NCBI GenBank assembly: GCA_965221985.1
Contig: OZ244928.1
Coordinates: forward strand, 1,736,001 to 1,800,000
Direction of reading: 5' to 3'
DNA from: J054 sp965221985
Lineage (GTDB): Bacteria; Pseudomonadota; Gammaproteobacteria; Steroidobacterales; GCA-2729495
DNA: 64,000 nucleotides
In this document: positions 23,215 through 32,454 of the stretch, one piece after another
Numbering within the stretch: the first letter of the stretch is position 1
How the letters are laid out: each line of letters starts with the position of its first letter
The notes under the pieces: generated by a model
Databases searched by the model: none
What the model saw: only the letters and a program-made list of their open reading frames with translations
What the model was told of the DNA's origin: nothing
Translations under genes and position numbers: made by a program

Positions 23215-25836
23215 ATGACCACATCTGAACTGCGAAAACGATTCCTCGACTACTTCGCTCGCCAAGGGCACCGGCTCGTGCCCAGTTCGCCCCTGGTGCC
23301 CGGCAATGATCCCACCTTGTTGTTTACCAATGCCGGCATGGTGCAATTCAAGGATGTTTTCCTGGGCAAGGATTTGCGCGACTACTCGCGCGCGGCGAGT
23401 TCTCAGCGTTGCGTGCGTGCCGGTGGCAAGCACAACGACCTGGAGAATGTCGGTTACACGGCTCGTCACCACACCTTCTTCGAGATGTTGGGCAATTTCA
23501 GCTTTGGTGATTACTTTAAGCAGGAAGCCATTCGGTTTGCTTGGCAGTTCATTACCGAGGAGTTGGCTATATCGCCGGAGCGTCTATGGGTCACGGTATA
23601 CCAAGACGATGACGAAGCCGCGGATATTTGGTTGCGTGAGATCGGCGTTGATCCGCAGCGCTTCGGGCGACTGGGCAAGAAGGATAATTTTTGGTCCATG
23701 GGGGACACGGGGCCTTGTGGTCCCTGCACCGAAATTTTCTACGATCATGGCGCGGAAGTTGCCGGTGGTCCGCCGGGTTCGCCCGATGAAGATGGCGATC
23801 GCTATGTAGAAATCTGGAACCTGGTATTCATGCAATTCAACCGGTCGGCCGACGGCCGGCTCAGCGATCTGCCCAAACCGTCGGTGGATACCGGCATGGG
23901 CTTGGAGCGCATCGCCGCAGTCATGCAATCGGTGCACAGTAACTATGACATCGACTTGTTCCGCCGCCTGATCGACGATGTGGCGACCCAAGTGAACGCC
24001 GGGGATCGTGATGCGCCCTCCCTGCGCGTAATTGCCGATCACATCCGCGCCTGTGCTTTCTTGGTAACTGACGGGGTGTTGCCCGGCAACGAAGGGCGCG
24101 GTTATGTATTGCGGCGAATTATTCGCCGCGCTCTGCGGCATGGGTACGAACTCGGCGTGCAAGAACCGTTTTTTCACGGGTTGGTCAGTCCCTTGGTTCG
24201 TGAAATGGGCGACGCGTATCCAGAACTTGCGCAGGCGCAAGGGCATGTGGAAAAAGTGTTGCGGACCGAAGAAGATCGTTTTGCCGAAACCCTGGCCCAG
24301 GGTATGCGCATTCTGGAACAAGCCTTTGACGAACTTTCTGGCGATACCTTGCCGGGCGAGTTGGTCTTTAAGCTTTACGACACCTACGGATTTCCCGTGG
24401 ATTTGACGGCTGACGTGGCGCGGGCGCGCGATTTGCAGGTGGACCGGCCGGGCTTCGAGGCCGCCATGCAAGGCCAGCGCGAACGGGCGCGGGCGGCGCA
24501 AAAGTTTTCCATGGCCGAGGATTCGGACTTGCAGCTGTCTGACAGCACGCGCTTTACTGGCTATGAGTCGCTGGTGGGCGAGGCGCGCGTAACGGCTGTG
24601 ATTAAAGGCCAGCAGCTGGCCGACTCGCTGACCGCGGGGGAGGCTGGTGCCTTGGTCTTGGATCAAACGCCGTTCTACGCGGAAAGTGGCGGGCAAGTGG
24701 GCGACGTGGGCGAAATTCGCGGTGCGGATGGCAGCGTATTTCAGGTGAGCGATACCGTGAAGAATGGTTTAGCGCATGTCCATCTGGGCCAATGTTTGAC
24801 TGGTACGTTTCGTCAGGATGTGGAGGTGACGGCCGCGGTCGATGCCGACAGTCGCGCGGCGACGGCCCTCAATCATTCCGCGACGCACTTGCTACACGCC
24901 GCGTTACGCGCTGAGTTAGGCGGTCATGTGACGCAGAAGGGTTCCTTGGTTGCCCCGGATCGTTTGCGTTTTGATTTTTCCCATTACGAAGCTATGACCA
25001 GCGCTGAATTGAAATCCGTGGAGCGGCGCGTCAATGCTGAAATTCGTCGCAACGCCGTGGCGGAAACCAAACTCATGTCCTACGACGATGCACTCGCCGC
25101 CGGGGCCATGGCGTTGTTTGGGGAAAAGTATGGTGATGAGGTGCGGGTCTTGCGCCTCGGCGATTCTTCCGTGGAGCTCTGTGGTGGCACCCATGTGCGG
25201 CGTGCGGGCGACATTGGTTTGTTCAAGATAATTTCGGAGTCCGGCATCGCGTCGGGTGTCCGGCGCATTGAAGCGGCTACCGGTGAGCGCGCTCTGGAGG
25301 CCGTGGAAGCCGCCGATGAATTACTGAGTCGACTGATGGGATTGGTCAAGGGTGGCCGGGCCGATTTAGAAGGCCGCGTTCAACAGGGCCTGGAGCGCAA
25401 CCGCCAGCTAGAAAAAGAACTGCGGCAGCTCCAGTCGAAAATGGCCGGCGCGGGTGATATTTCCACGGAAGCTATTCAAATTGGCGACATCAATGTCTTG
25501 GCTCGACGCGTGGCTGACGACCTTGACGCGAAGACCTTACGAGAGACCTTGGATGGCCTCAAGGCGAAGCTAGGCGCAGCGGCCGTGATCTTGGGCTGTG
25601 CAACCCAGGATGGCAAAGTGCGCTTGGCGGCGGGCGTGAGCAAGGACTTAACGAAGCGCTTGCGGGCTGGTGACTTGGTCAATGCCGTGGCCGCCCAAGT
25701 GGGGGGCAAGGGCGGTGGTCGGCCGGATTTTGCCCAGGCAGGCGGCAACAATCCCGCTGCTTTGGACGCCGCTTTGGCCTCAGTGCCCGACTGGATCAGC
25801 GAACAGCTCAACCAACCTGCGGATAAAGGCTCATAA
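23215..25836 (+). CDS. alaS: Alanyl-tRNA synthetase
   Basis: 873 residues, full length. The class II core begins with SELRKRFLDYFARQGHRLVP, TNAGMVQFKDVFLG and RHHTFFEMLGNFSFGDYF. The editing domain has the zinc/HxxxH site NHSATHLLHAALR and the CGGTHVRRAGDIG motif. The C-terminal oligomerisation/DHHA1 region ends with GGKGGGRPDFAQAGG. It charges tRNA-Ala. Located between recX and csrA with no lysC in between. Confidence 0.99.
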   Translation: MTTSELRKRFLDYFARQGHRLVPSSPLVPGNDPTLLFTNAGMVQFKDVFLGKDLRDYSRAASSQRCVRAGGKHNDLENVGYTARHHTFFEMLGNFSFGDYFKQEAIRFAWQFITEELAISPERLWVTVYQDDDEAADIWLREIGVDPQRFGRLGKKDNFWSMGDTGPCGPCTEIFYDHGAEVAGGPPGSPDEDGDRYVEIWNLVFMQFNRSADGRLSDLPKPSVDTGMGLERIAAVMQSVHSNYDIDLFRRLIDDVATQVNAGDRDAPSLRVIADHIRACAFLVTDGVLPGNEGRGYVLRRIIRRALRHGYELGVQEPFFHGLVSPLVREMGDAYPELAQAQGHVEKVLRTEEDRFAETLAQGMRILEQAFDELSGDTLPGELVFKLYDTYGFPVDLTADVARARDLQVDRPGFEAAMQGQRERARAAQKFSMAEDSDLQLSDSTRFTGYESLVGEARVTAVIKGQQLADSLTAGEAGALVLDQTPFYAESGGQVGDVGEIRGADGSVFQVSDTVKNGLAHVHLGQCLTGTFRQDVEVTAAVDADSRAATALNHSATHLLHAALRAELGGHVTQKGSLVAPDRLRFDFSHYEAMTSAELKSVERRVNAEIRRNAVAETKLMSYDDALAAGAMALFGEKYGDEVRVLRLGDSSVELCGGTHVRRAGDIGLFKIISESGIASGVRRIEAATGERALEAVEAADELLSRLMGLVKGGRADLEGRVQQGLERNRQLEKELRQLQSKMAGAGDISTEAIQIGDINVLARRVADDLDAKTLRETLDGLKAKLGAAAVILGCATQDGKVRLAAGVSKDLTKRLRAGDLVNAVAAQVGGKGGGRPDFAQAGGNNPAALDAALASVPDWISEQLNQPADKGS

Positions 25837-26102
25837 GCGGCTGTTTTAACTGTTCCTTTTTTCAAAAATTTTCGGTTCTTGCTGGCAATGCTGCGCCGCG
25901 CTGCGTTATGATTCTAGTTACTCAAGCGGCTTAGGAAGAGCTGCAGCCCATGCCCTAGAAAGGCCCAGACTGATTACCTTCCACCGTTTTCTAACCCGCC
26001 GCTTTAGGCAGTGACGCTTGTGCGGGCCTACTAGAGAGGGTCAGCTTGGGAGGCGCCTAAACGGGGCGCGCAATAAAAATAAGAAAAACTAGGGGGAAGG
26101 GC

Positions 26103-26315
26103 ATGCTCATTCTGACGAGGCGAGTTGGTGAAACCGTCGTCATCGGCAATGAAGTAGACGTCACCGTGCTGGGCGTCAAAGGCAATCAAGTTCGCTTGGG
26201 CGTTAAAGCCCCGAAAGAAATCGCCGTTCATCGAGAAGAAATCTACGAGCGCATCTGCCGGGAGAAGCAGAATGGCGCCGGCGATCATGATTTGCCCGAA
26301 GCCGTTAACGAATAG
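26103..26315 (+). CDS. csrA: Carbon storage regulator CsrA/RsmA
   Basis: 70 residues. MLILTRRVGETVVIGNEVDV with RNA-contacting Leu4 and the later conserved Arg44-region VHREEIYERI. It binds GGA motifs in mRNA leaders and so controls translation of metabolism, motility and biofilm genes. A strong purine-rich ribosome-binding site (GGGGGAAGGGC) precedes the ATG. The hairpin GACGGCGA/TCGCCGTC at 26379-26397 lies between csrA and tRNA-Ser. Confidence 0.97.
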   Translation: MLILTRRVGETVVIGNEVDVTVLGVKGNQVRLGVKAPKEIAVHREEIYERICREKQNGAGDHDLPEAVNE

Positions 26316-26439
26316 ACGGTAAATTCTCGTGCTTGGACTTTGGTCCGCTCAGCGAATCAGTTAAGGTAAGCGCCGCCCGACGGCGAGCTTCGCCGTCTCG
26401 CTATTACAATCCCAGTCGCAAGCGGGATTGCTCATAAAT

Positions 26440-26530
26440 GGAGAGGTGGCTGAGTGGTCGAAAGCGCTCCCCTGCTAAGGGAGTAAGGGTTAAAAGCCCT
26501 TCGAGGGTTCGAATCCCTCCCTCTCCGCCA
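26440..26530 (+). tRNA. tRNA-Ser (anticodon GCU)
   Basis: 91 nt including the encoded CCA. Acceptor GGAGAGG pairs with CCTCTCC; discriminator G; D arm TGGCTGAGTGGTCGAAAGCG; anticodon loop CTGCTAA reads AGC/AGU codons; a long variable arm (AGGGTTAAAAGCCCT-like) as in class II tRNAs; T arm GAGGGTTCGAATCCCTC. Position after csrA is conserved in many gammaproteobacteria. Confidence 0.97.
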
Positions 26531-26583
26531 CATACATAAACGGCCCCTACTGGGGCCGTTTATGTATGTGGCGGAGAGGGAGG
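26516..26583. repeat. Perfect 32-bp inverted repeat overlapping the tRNA-Ser 3' end
   Basis: Left arm 26516-26547 starts inside the T-stem/acceptor strand of tRNA-Ser and runs 17 bp past the CCA. A 4-base loop TACT (26548-26551) separates it from the exact complementary arm 26552-26583. The right arm is also the first part of the 113-bp direct repeat that follows. Confidence 0.9.
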
Positions 26584-26664
26584 CCTTGGTGAGAAGCCTT
26601 CGGTTCGACCCGGGTCCACCAGCTGGAGCGCGCAGCGATCCAACTGGTGGGGAGGGCGACGAGC
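26552..26664 (+). repeat. 113-bp direct repeat, copy A
   Basis: Begins with the right arm of the tRNA-linked inverted repeat and contains a strong hairpin CCACCAGCTGG/CCAACTGGTGG. It matches copy B with one difference (GGT versus GAT near base 38). No protein-coding role is likely, and the two copies are 198 bp apart. Confidence 0.9.
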
Positions 26665-26749
26665 GGCGCAGCCGCGAAGCCCGTAGGGTGAACTGCGGAG
26701 CAGGTCATCAATCCCTTGCGCAAAGCCGCCAGCAACCGAACTGCCAGTA

Positions 26750-26862
26750 GGGGCCGTTTATGTATGTGGCGGAGAGGGAGGCCTTGATGAGAAGCCTTCG
26801 GTTCGACCCGGGTCCACCAGCTGGAGCGCGCAGCGATCCAACTGGTGGGGAGGGCGACGAGC
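26750..26862 (+). repeat. 113-bp direct repeat, copy B
   Basis: Second copy of the repeat at 26552-26664, with one base change. The 85 bp between the copies and the 74 bp after this one hold no recognisable gene. Confidence 0.9.
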
Positions 26863-26936
26863 CAACCGTCCGCCGATATTCGGCCGGCCGCCCCAGGCGA
26901 AGCAGCTAAAGTCGCTATCCCGACAATTACCCAGAA

Positions 26937-28214
26937 TTAGCCAGGTGCTTCGCCCAGGAAAAACCACCGAATACCGAGTTGCAATTGCGATTCCCGCATC
27001 GTTCGGGGCTGTCCTTGGAAGACCCAGAAACAAACGTCTGTGCGGCAGCGATCGCTGGCAATCTGTAGATATTCGGCACCGATTTGCAATTTTTTTGTCG
27101 GCGTGTAGAGCCAGGCGATGGTCAGGGCATTGCCTTTGTCTTGATTGGTGATACCGATGGGATCATTGAAGGGTTGCAGGTCGAACCATTCGTAGCGGCC
27201 GGTTAGCCGGTGTTGCGCGAACTTTCGCGTTAACAGCAAGAAATGAGATTGAAAATCTAAATCCTGGACTCGCCAAGGTCCGAGATCAGGTCCTGTGACG
27301 GTGCTGCCCTTAATCCACTGCCCCAGTAGACCAAACTTTAGCGGCAGCGCAAGTTGCGCTCCCAGGTGATGGTAGTCAGTTTCCCAGGCAGCGTCGTTGC
27401 CAGAAACCGCCTCCGGATCGGCATGATTATCATAGCGTTGGTAACGAAGCATGAAGCGCTTGCGCCAACGCCATTCGGCGCCAGCATAGTACCCCAGCTT
27501 ATGATCCACTTCCTTGAAAGGCTTGAAACTCGGTGGTGGGTTTCCCGATGGTGCCCAGGCTTCGATGGCTGAAACCTGCGGCAAGGGAATGCGTCCGCTA
27601 ATCCCGGTTTGCCGGTCATGCGCGGACCAACCCCGCCAAGCCAGCAGGGCGCCAGTGGGGTCATTGCCATAGAAGGCCGCAGCTTCAACGGAAAAATGGT
27701 GATCGGGCCAACGTGGAAATTCCCGGATCACCCGCCCTTCGAGACCCAAAGTGCGTATTTCTTCGCCAATCCATGTGTTGATGGCCGATGACGACAGCGC
27801 ATAGCGATTGCTCCAGCCGGCGGCTGAATTTTCTAGCGACAGGCGTGGATAGAAAAAACCCAGGCGGCTGCGCAGTCGCCACGCGGATTTCGGCAGCGGT
27901 CGCCACTCGAGAAAGGCTTCGGTGATATCAATCTTTTCTTCAATGCGATCATGGGCGTTGATGGTGGCGTGGGCCAACCAACCAGGTCCGAGTTGGCCGC
28001 GATACTCGAGGAAGGCCCGGCTGACTCTTAGTCCATCATGAGCGTCGTCGAATCGAAGTTTACCGGCGCCGCCATGTAGCCATGAAGCTTCGTCGCTGTT
28101 CGCGCCGACCAGCGTTAGATCGACACGGCCGGTTACATTGTGCCGCTTGGAATTTGCCTGTGCCGCCGGATTCGCCAGCAGCAGGGCGACAAGAAGGATT
28201 GACCAGCGACGCAT
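26937..28214 (-). CDS. Outer-membrane beta-barrel porin-like protein
   Basis: 425 residues from the ATG that overlaps the upstream stop (TGATG at 28216-28212). Signal peptide MRRWSILLVALLLANPAAQA. The remainder is alternating, aromatic-rich beta-strand sequence ending in a C-terminal Phe/Trp-rich strand (LQLGIRWFFLGEAPG), consistent with a barrel of the phosphate-selective-porin type; the terminal residue is not the classical Phe. Coupling to the plastocyanin-like gene suggests one envelope module. Substrate unknown. Confidence 0.75.
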   Translation of the reverse strand: MRRWSILLVALLLANPAAQANSKRHNVTGRVDLTLVGANSDEASWLHGGAGKLRFDDAHDGLRVSRAFLEYRGQLGPGWLAHATINAHDRIEEKIDITEAFLEWRPLPKSAWRLRSRLGFFYPRLSLENSAAGWSNRYALSSSAINTWIGEEIRTLGLEGRVIREFPRWPDHHFSVEAAAFYGNDPTGALLAWRGWSAHDRQTGISGRIPLPQVSAIEAWAPSGNPPPSFKPFKEVDHKLGYYAGAEWRWRKRFMLRYQRYDNHADPEAVSGNDAAWETDYHHLGAQLALPLKFGLLGQWIKGSTVTGPDLGPWRVQDLDFQSHFLLLTRKFAQHRLTGRYEWFDLQPFNDPIGITNQDKGNALTIAWLYTPTKKLQIGAEYLQIASDRCRTDVCFWVFQGQPRTMRESQLQLGIRWFFLGEAPG

Positions 28215-28870
28215 CAGTAGTGATCCCAATCCAGGGAGTTTTCCGGAGCTAGCGAGTGGGGTGCCCGTTCTTCACTGAGTGTGATTTGCAGCGTTTCGTC
28301 AATGGCATGCTTAAGGCTGATTTCCTGAATATGTTGCGTTTTAAGGGCATCAATCTCCGGGCTCCATACATACAGCTGATAGCTATCTGGCGGCAGGTCT
28401 CGGAGTGTTAGTCGACCCTCACTGTTCGTCATACCAAAGTACGGCGTGTCGACAACCACGACATAGCCCAACATGGAGTCATGAATATTGCAGCCTAAGG
28501 TAACGATGCCGGCATCATCGAAACGGACACTCGGTCGGATCTTGCCAGTGTAGAGGGGCAATTCGAAAGTGTTGGGCCGCGCAAAAGAGTAGACGTGGTG
28601 GCCGACCGAATCGTTATTGGGGAACTCTACTACGGTGCCCGTTTGTATGACGGAAGTCCGGGGAACAAAGCGCTTGTTTCGTTGTTCAATGATCGCGGTG
28701 CTGGGGTTGGCTGTCTGGACGTCTGCCGAAGCTTCCAGAATCACAACGAGATCAGGCATGATCGCGCCATCGGCGGTCCGAATGTCCAAATTCAGTGTTT
28801 GCGTGCCATAGGCTAGCGGCCCTAGTGCGGTTAGTAAGGTCACCAGGACAAGAATGCGAAGCTGCATCAT
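28214..28870 (-). CDS. Secreted plastocyanin-like (cupredoxin) protein, methylamine-utilisation type
   Basis: The start is set at the ATGATG following GAAGG, giving 218 residues; the frame is open further upstream but lacks a ribosome-binding site. Signal peptide LRILVLVTLLTALGPLAYG. A type-1 copper site can be read: His in NNDSVGHHVYSF and the Cys-His-Met set in GCNIHDSMLGYV. A carboxypeptidase-regulatory-like repeat follows (SEGRLTLRDLPPDSYQLYVW). Probably a periplasmic copper protein. It shares a one-base stop/start overlap with the porin gene and is divergent from the EAL-domain gene. Confidence 0.8.
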   Translation of the reverse strand: MMQLRILVLVTLLTALGPLAYGTQTLNLDIRTADGAIMPDLVVILEASADVQTANPSTAIIEQRNKRFVPRTSVIQTGTVVEFPNNDSVGHHVYSFARPNTFELPLYTGKIRPSVRFDDAGIVTLGCNIHDSMLGYVVVVDTPYFGMTNSEGRLTLRDLPPDSYQLYVWSPEIDALKTQHIQEISLKHAIDETLQITLSEERAPHSLAPENSLDWDHY

Positions 28871-29004
28871 CCTTCGCTCAATCTCTTGAGGTTGGCCACA
28901 CATTATTAAAAGATCGATTGTCCGGACGTGATGGATTTCACGTAATCTCGCGCCCTTGGGCCGTAGCATCTGATGTCTATCTTTAGATGTGACGGTGCAG
29001 AGCG

Positions 29005-31359
29005 TTGCTCAGTCTTCGTAGCAAGATTTTTGCGGTTGCGGCTACTTTGGTCTTACTTAGCCAGGCCGGTACCGTCATGACGGTGCTGGTCACCGCAAAT
29101 CGAGATGTGACTGCAAGGGCGGGATTGGCGCTGCAGTCAGCACGGCGAATCCATCAACAAACCTCCGAGACAAGGGCGCGGCAAATTGGCAGCACGGTCA
29201 AAGCCTTGGCGGCAGATTTTGGCTTCAAGCGTGCTCTGGCGACCGGCGAAACCGAAACCTTGAGTTCAGCCCTGAGCAACCACGCCGCGCGCGCCGGCAC
29301 CGATATCGCGCTTCTACTCGATAGGCAGGGGCGGATCATGGCCCTCAGCGAGGGTACTGAGATTGAATCTTCGAATGAATTTCGGCTTGTCGATTCCGTA
29401 AAGGAAAATGAGGTCGGTCGTGTGTCGCTGGTAATCGAAGATGCGGTTTACGAGTTTTTTACCGTGCCCGTTAAGGCGCCGCTTCCCGTGGCATGGATCG
29501 CCATGGGCTTCGCAATAGATGAGCAGTATATCGGCGAACTCGAAGAAATGACTAGCCTTAATGTTCTGGGAGTGGCGAATTCCGACGCAGGTCTGGTTCC
29601 CATCACTGCAAGACCCGATGAGCCCTTGCATTCGCATTTGGCGGAAATTCCGATAACGGACCGCGGACTAGATGTAACCCGCATGGAATTCGGTGGCAAA
29701 GAACATCTCATGGTTACTAGTCCACTGATTCCGGGTAGTGACGATGTGTTGGTAGTTTTCAGTCAGTCCGTGGCCGAGGCGATGGCCCCCTACGCAATCC
29801 TGCGCACGGCGGCGATTGTATTGGGCGCCGTGCCTTTGTTGCTGGCTTTATGCGGTGCGTTGTTTCTGTCACGCGCATTGACCCGTCCCGTGCAAGCATT
29901 GGTCGCGGCTGCCGACCGCCTGCGTGTGGGTGACTATAGTCAGCCTGTTGAGTTGCAGGGCGCCGATGAACTCGGGCAATTGGCTGACACGTTCAATTCC
30001 ATGCAGGCCGATATTGCCCGCCGTGAAAAGCGCATTACCTATCAAGCAACCCATGACAGCCTGACGGATCTGCCAAACCGCGACTTTATCTTGGATCGGC
30101 TTAAGGACCATATCAGTAATGATATCGGTCGACGGAACACCTTAGCTGTCATGGTTTTCAAGTTGAACGCCTTGACTGAGACCAGTGAATCTCTCGGCCA
30201 TGACATAGCTGACGTCTACGTTTTTCAGGCGGCCAAGAAAATCGCCGCGCAACTGGGTCCCCAGGATTATCTTGGGCGTATCGAAGGTGACTCATTCTTG
30301 TTGATTGCGCCGACGATTGACGCGGTCCAAACTCGCGCTTTCGCCAATAGAATTTGCCACTCGCTAAAGACTGGCATTAGCTTGCATGATGTCAAAATCA
30401 CGGTGCGTCCTGTTGTCGGCATTGCGATGTACCCAGTCGATGGTCTTGCGCAAGACCAGCTACTTCTGCGCGCGACCATTGCTTGCGGCAGCGGCGATCT
30501 GGGAACTAAGACTGTACGACTCTATCAGCCCGGCGACGAAGAGCGCCGGGTTCGCAAGACAATCATTCTCACTGATCTTCGCAATGCGATACTTAGTGAG
30601 CAACTGATGCTTTGCTATCAGCCGAAGCTTTGCCTACAAACTGGCAAGATCATTGGCGCGGAAGCGCTGGTTCGCTGGGAGCATCCGACCCTGGGAGCTC
30701 TGGCTCCGGCGGAATTCATACCCTTGGCCGAACAGTCGGGGAACATATCTTCCCTAACACGATGGGTGCTGCGCAAGGCCATTAGTGACTGCCAGTGTTG
30801 GCAGAACCAAGGCTACGATCTCGCGGTATCGGTGAATATCTCGGCTCACGATCTACTGGATCAAGACTTACCGAGCTATATTCAAGAGCTGTTTAACACC
30901 CACGGCCTTGAGCCCCGCAACTTTGTGGTGGAAGTTACCGAGGAGGCGGTCGTGCAGGATCTTGAACAGGCTGTTGCAGTGCTGGAAAGTTTGCGCCGCA
31001 TGGGTGTGAAGATATCCATTGATGATTTTGGCACGGGTTATTCGTCCCTAGCGCAAATACGCGAGTTGCCGGTTGATGAACTAAAGATTGATCGTTCCTT
31101 TGTCATGCGCTTGCTTGAAAGTCGTGATGACACTGCCATCGCGCGCGCTTGTATTGAATTGGCTCACGAGCTTGAGCTCCGCGTGGTTGCTGAAGGCGTC
31201 GAAGAAGAGAAAGTCTTGTCTTGGCTGATTCAGCAAGGCGCTGAACAGGCCCAGGGCTATTTAATCAGCCGGCCGCTACCCGCTGAGGCTTTCATTGCGT
31301 GGCAAAAGCGTTTCCAAGCCGCGCCCGCCGCGACTGGCAGTTGGTTAATGAGAGCCTGA
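29005..31359 (+). CDS. Membrane sensor with HAMP, degenerate GGDEF and EAL domains
   Basis: 784 residues, TTG start. TM1 at about residues 8-28, a periplasmic sensing region (about 30-260), TM2 (about 265-290), HAMP (LTRPVQALVAAADRLRVGDY), GGDEF-type domain with EGDSF instead of GGDEF, and an EAL domain with intact AEALVRWEHP, VSVNISAHDLLDQ, IDDFGTGYSSLAQI and VAEGVEEE. It probably hydrolyses c-di-GMP and cannot synthesise it. It is divergent from the plastocyanin-porin pair with a short shared control region, which suggests it senses that pathway or the same signal. Confidence 0.88.
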   Translation: MLSLRSKIFAVAATLVLLSQAGTVMTVLVTANRDVTARAGLALQSARRIHQQTSETRARQIGSTVKALAADFGFKRALATGETETLSSALSNHAARAGTDIALLLDRQGRIMALSEGTEIESSNEFRLVDSVKENEVGRVSLVIEDAVYEFFTVPVKAPLPVAWIAMGFAIDEQYIGELEEMTSLNVLGVANSDAGLVPITARPDEPLHSHLAEIPITDRGLDVTRMEFGGKEHLMVTSPLIPGSDDVLVVFSQSVAEAMAPYAILRTAAIVLGAVPLLLALCGALFLSRALTRPVQALVAAADRLRVGDYSQPVELQGADELGQLADTFNSMQADIARREKRITYQATHDSLTDLPNRDFILDRLKDHISNDIGRRNTLAVMVFKLNALTETSESLGHDIADVYVFQAAKKIAAQLGPQDYLGRIEGDSFLLIAPTIDAVQTRAFANRICHSLKTGISLHDVKITVRPVVGIAMYPVDGLAQDQLLLRATIACGSGDLGTKTVRLYQPGDEERRVRKTIILTDLRNAILSEQLMLCYQPKLCLQTGKIIGAEALVRWEHPTLGALAPAEFIPLAEQSGNISSLTRWVLRKAISDCQCWQNQGYDLAVSVNISAHDLLDQDLPSYIQELFNTHGLEPRNFVVEVTEEAVVQDLEQAVAVLESLRRMGVKISIDDFGTGYSSLAQIRELPVDELKIDRSFVMRLLESRDDTAIARACIELAHELELRVVAEGVEEEKVLSWLIQQGAEQAQGYLISRPLPAEAFIAWQKRFQAAPAATGSWLMRA

Positions 31360-31416
31360 CTTGGTTCGCCACTGTAGAGCGCGAGTCTTGTCTGAAACTG
31401 CCGTGGTCAGTTGATT

Positions 31417-32454
31417 ATGAGTATGCGTGCTAAAGTCACTCGCGTAAGGGTTCCTTCGCCAGCAACTGGCCGTCAACTTGTGAGTAGCAACATATCGACA
31501 CCCGCGGCCGACGCTTCGTTGGTTCCTGCATTGCGTATTCGCGGTGCGAGCAAAATGTTGGGCAACTGGCGTGCGCTGAATAGCGTTGATCTTGATCTCG
31601 GCGCCGGCGAAATATTGGTCTTGCTGGGGCCGAACGGTGCTGGCAAGAGCACGCTCTTGGCCGCCGCCTGTGGGCGAATCGGGCTGGATGCCGGTGGCGT
31701 GGAACTCTGCGGCAGCAATCCGCGGCTGGTTCCCGGTATTCGCCGAAAGCTTGGCTTTGTGCCGCAACATCTAGCTGTGTATCCCTATCTGACGGTCCGC
31801 GAGAATCTTGAGGTTTTTGGTCGGATCATGGCGGTTCCGCGCAAGATACTTGACGAGCGCGTCGACGAGGCCCTTGCCTGGGCGGATCTCGAAGACCGAG
31901 CGAGTCACCGCAGCGAAAACCTTTCCGGCGGTATGTTGCGGCGTTTGAATATCGTGGCCAGCCTGCTGCATCACCCCGATGTTGTTTTGTTGGATGAGCC
32001 CACCGTTGGCGTGGATATGGATGCGCGTGAGCGTATTCACGAGATGTTGCGGGGTTTGCGATCAAGGGGGCTATCGATGTTGCTGACTACTCACGATCTT
32101 ACCCAAGCAGAGGATTTGGCTGATCGTGTGCTTGTCATGGTTAGCGGTGAGGTGCGCATGGAAGGCCGGCCCGATCAACTGATTCGCGATGAGTTTAAAG
32201 ACATGCAAGAGCTAAAGATCGTCTTGCGTGGCCGGCCGAATGCCGACGGCCGTATTTTATTGAGAGATCTTGACCTGCGTCCGGACAAGAGTTCTACCAC
32301 ATGGACCGGACCCGTGGACGGAGACCTGGCTCATGTGGGCGAGTTAACGGATCAACTGAGCATGGCAGGGTTGGCAGCCTCCGAGGTGCGTGTTCGCGAG
32401 CCCTCTCTAGAGGGCGTGTTATTGCGTTTGACCGGTGAGGAGCTGTCGGCGTGA
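31417..32454 (+). CDS. ABC-2 type exporter, ATP-binding subunit
   Basis: About 345 residues; the start is uncertain (ATG 31417 or 31423, GTG 31480), and the first 30 residues look unconserved. Walker A LLGPNGAGKSTLLAA, signature LSGGMLRRLN, Walker B VVLLDEPTVGVDMDARE and H-loop LLTTHDLTQAEDLAD are all intact. The C-terminal 90 residues are a regulatory extension common in drug- or lipid-export ATPases. The GTGA overlap with the next gene shows that the two form one transporter. Confidence 0.92.
   Translation: MSMRAKVTRVRVPSPATGRQLVSSNISTPAADASLVPALRIRGASKMLGNWRALNSVDLDLGAGEILVLLGPNGAGKSTLLAAACGRIGLDAGGVELCGSNPRLVPGIRRKLGFVPQHLAVYPYLTVRENLEVFGRIMAVPRKILDERVDEALAWADLEDRASHRSENLSGGMLRRLNIVASLLHHPDVVLLDEPTVGVDMDARERIHEMLRGLRSRGLSMLLTTHDLTQAEDLADRVLVMVSGEVRMEGRPDQLIRDEFKDMQELKIVLRGRPNADGRILLRDLDLRPDKSSTTWTGPVDGDLAHVGELTDQLSMAGLAASEVRVREPSLEGVLLRLTGEELSA

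Noticed and set aside
23584..24696. Long minus-strand open frame (370 codons) opposite alaS
   Set aside because: Fully inside alaS; caused by its codon bias. No protein-like motifs.
26552..26862. Second tRNA gene in the repeat (GGTTCGACCC-like stretch and CCACCA)
   Set aside because: No acceptor, D or anticodon arm can be folded around it; the resemblance to a T arm is limited to a few bases.
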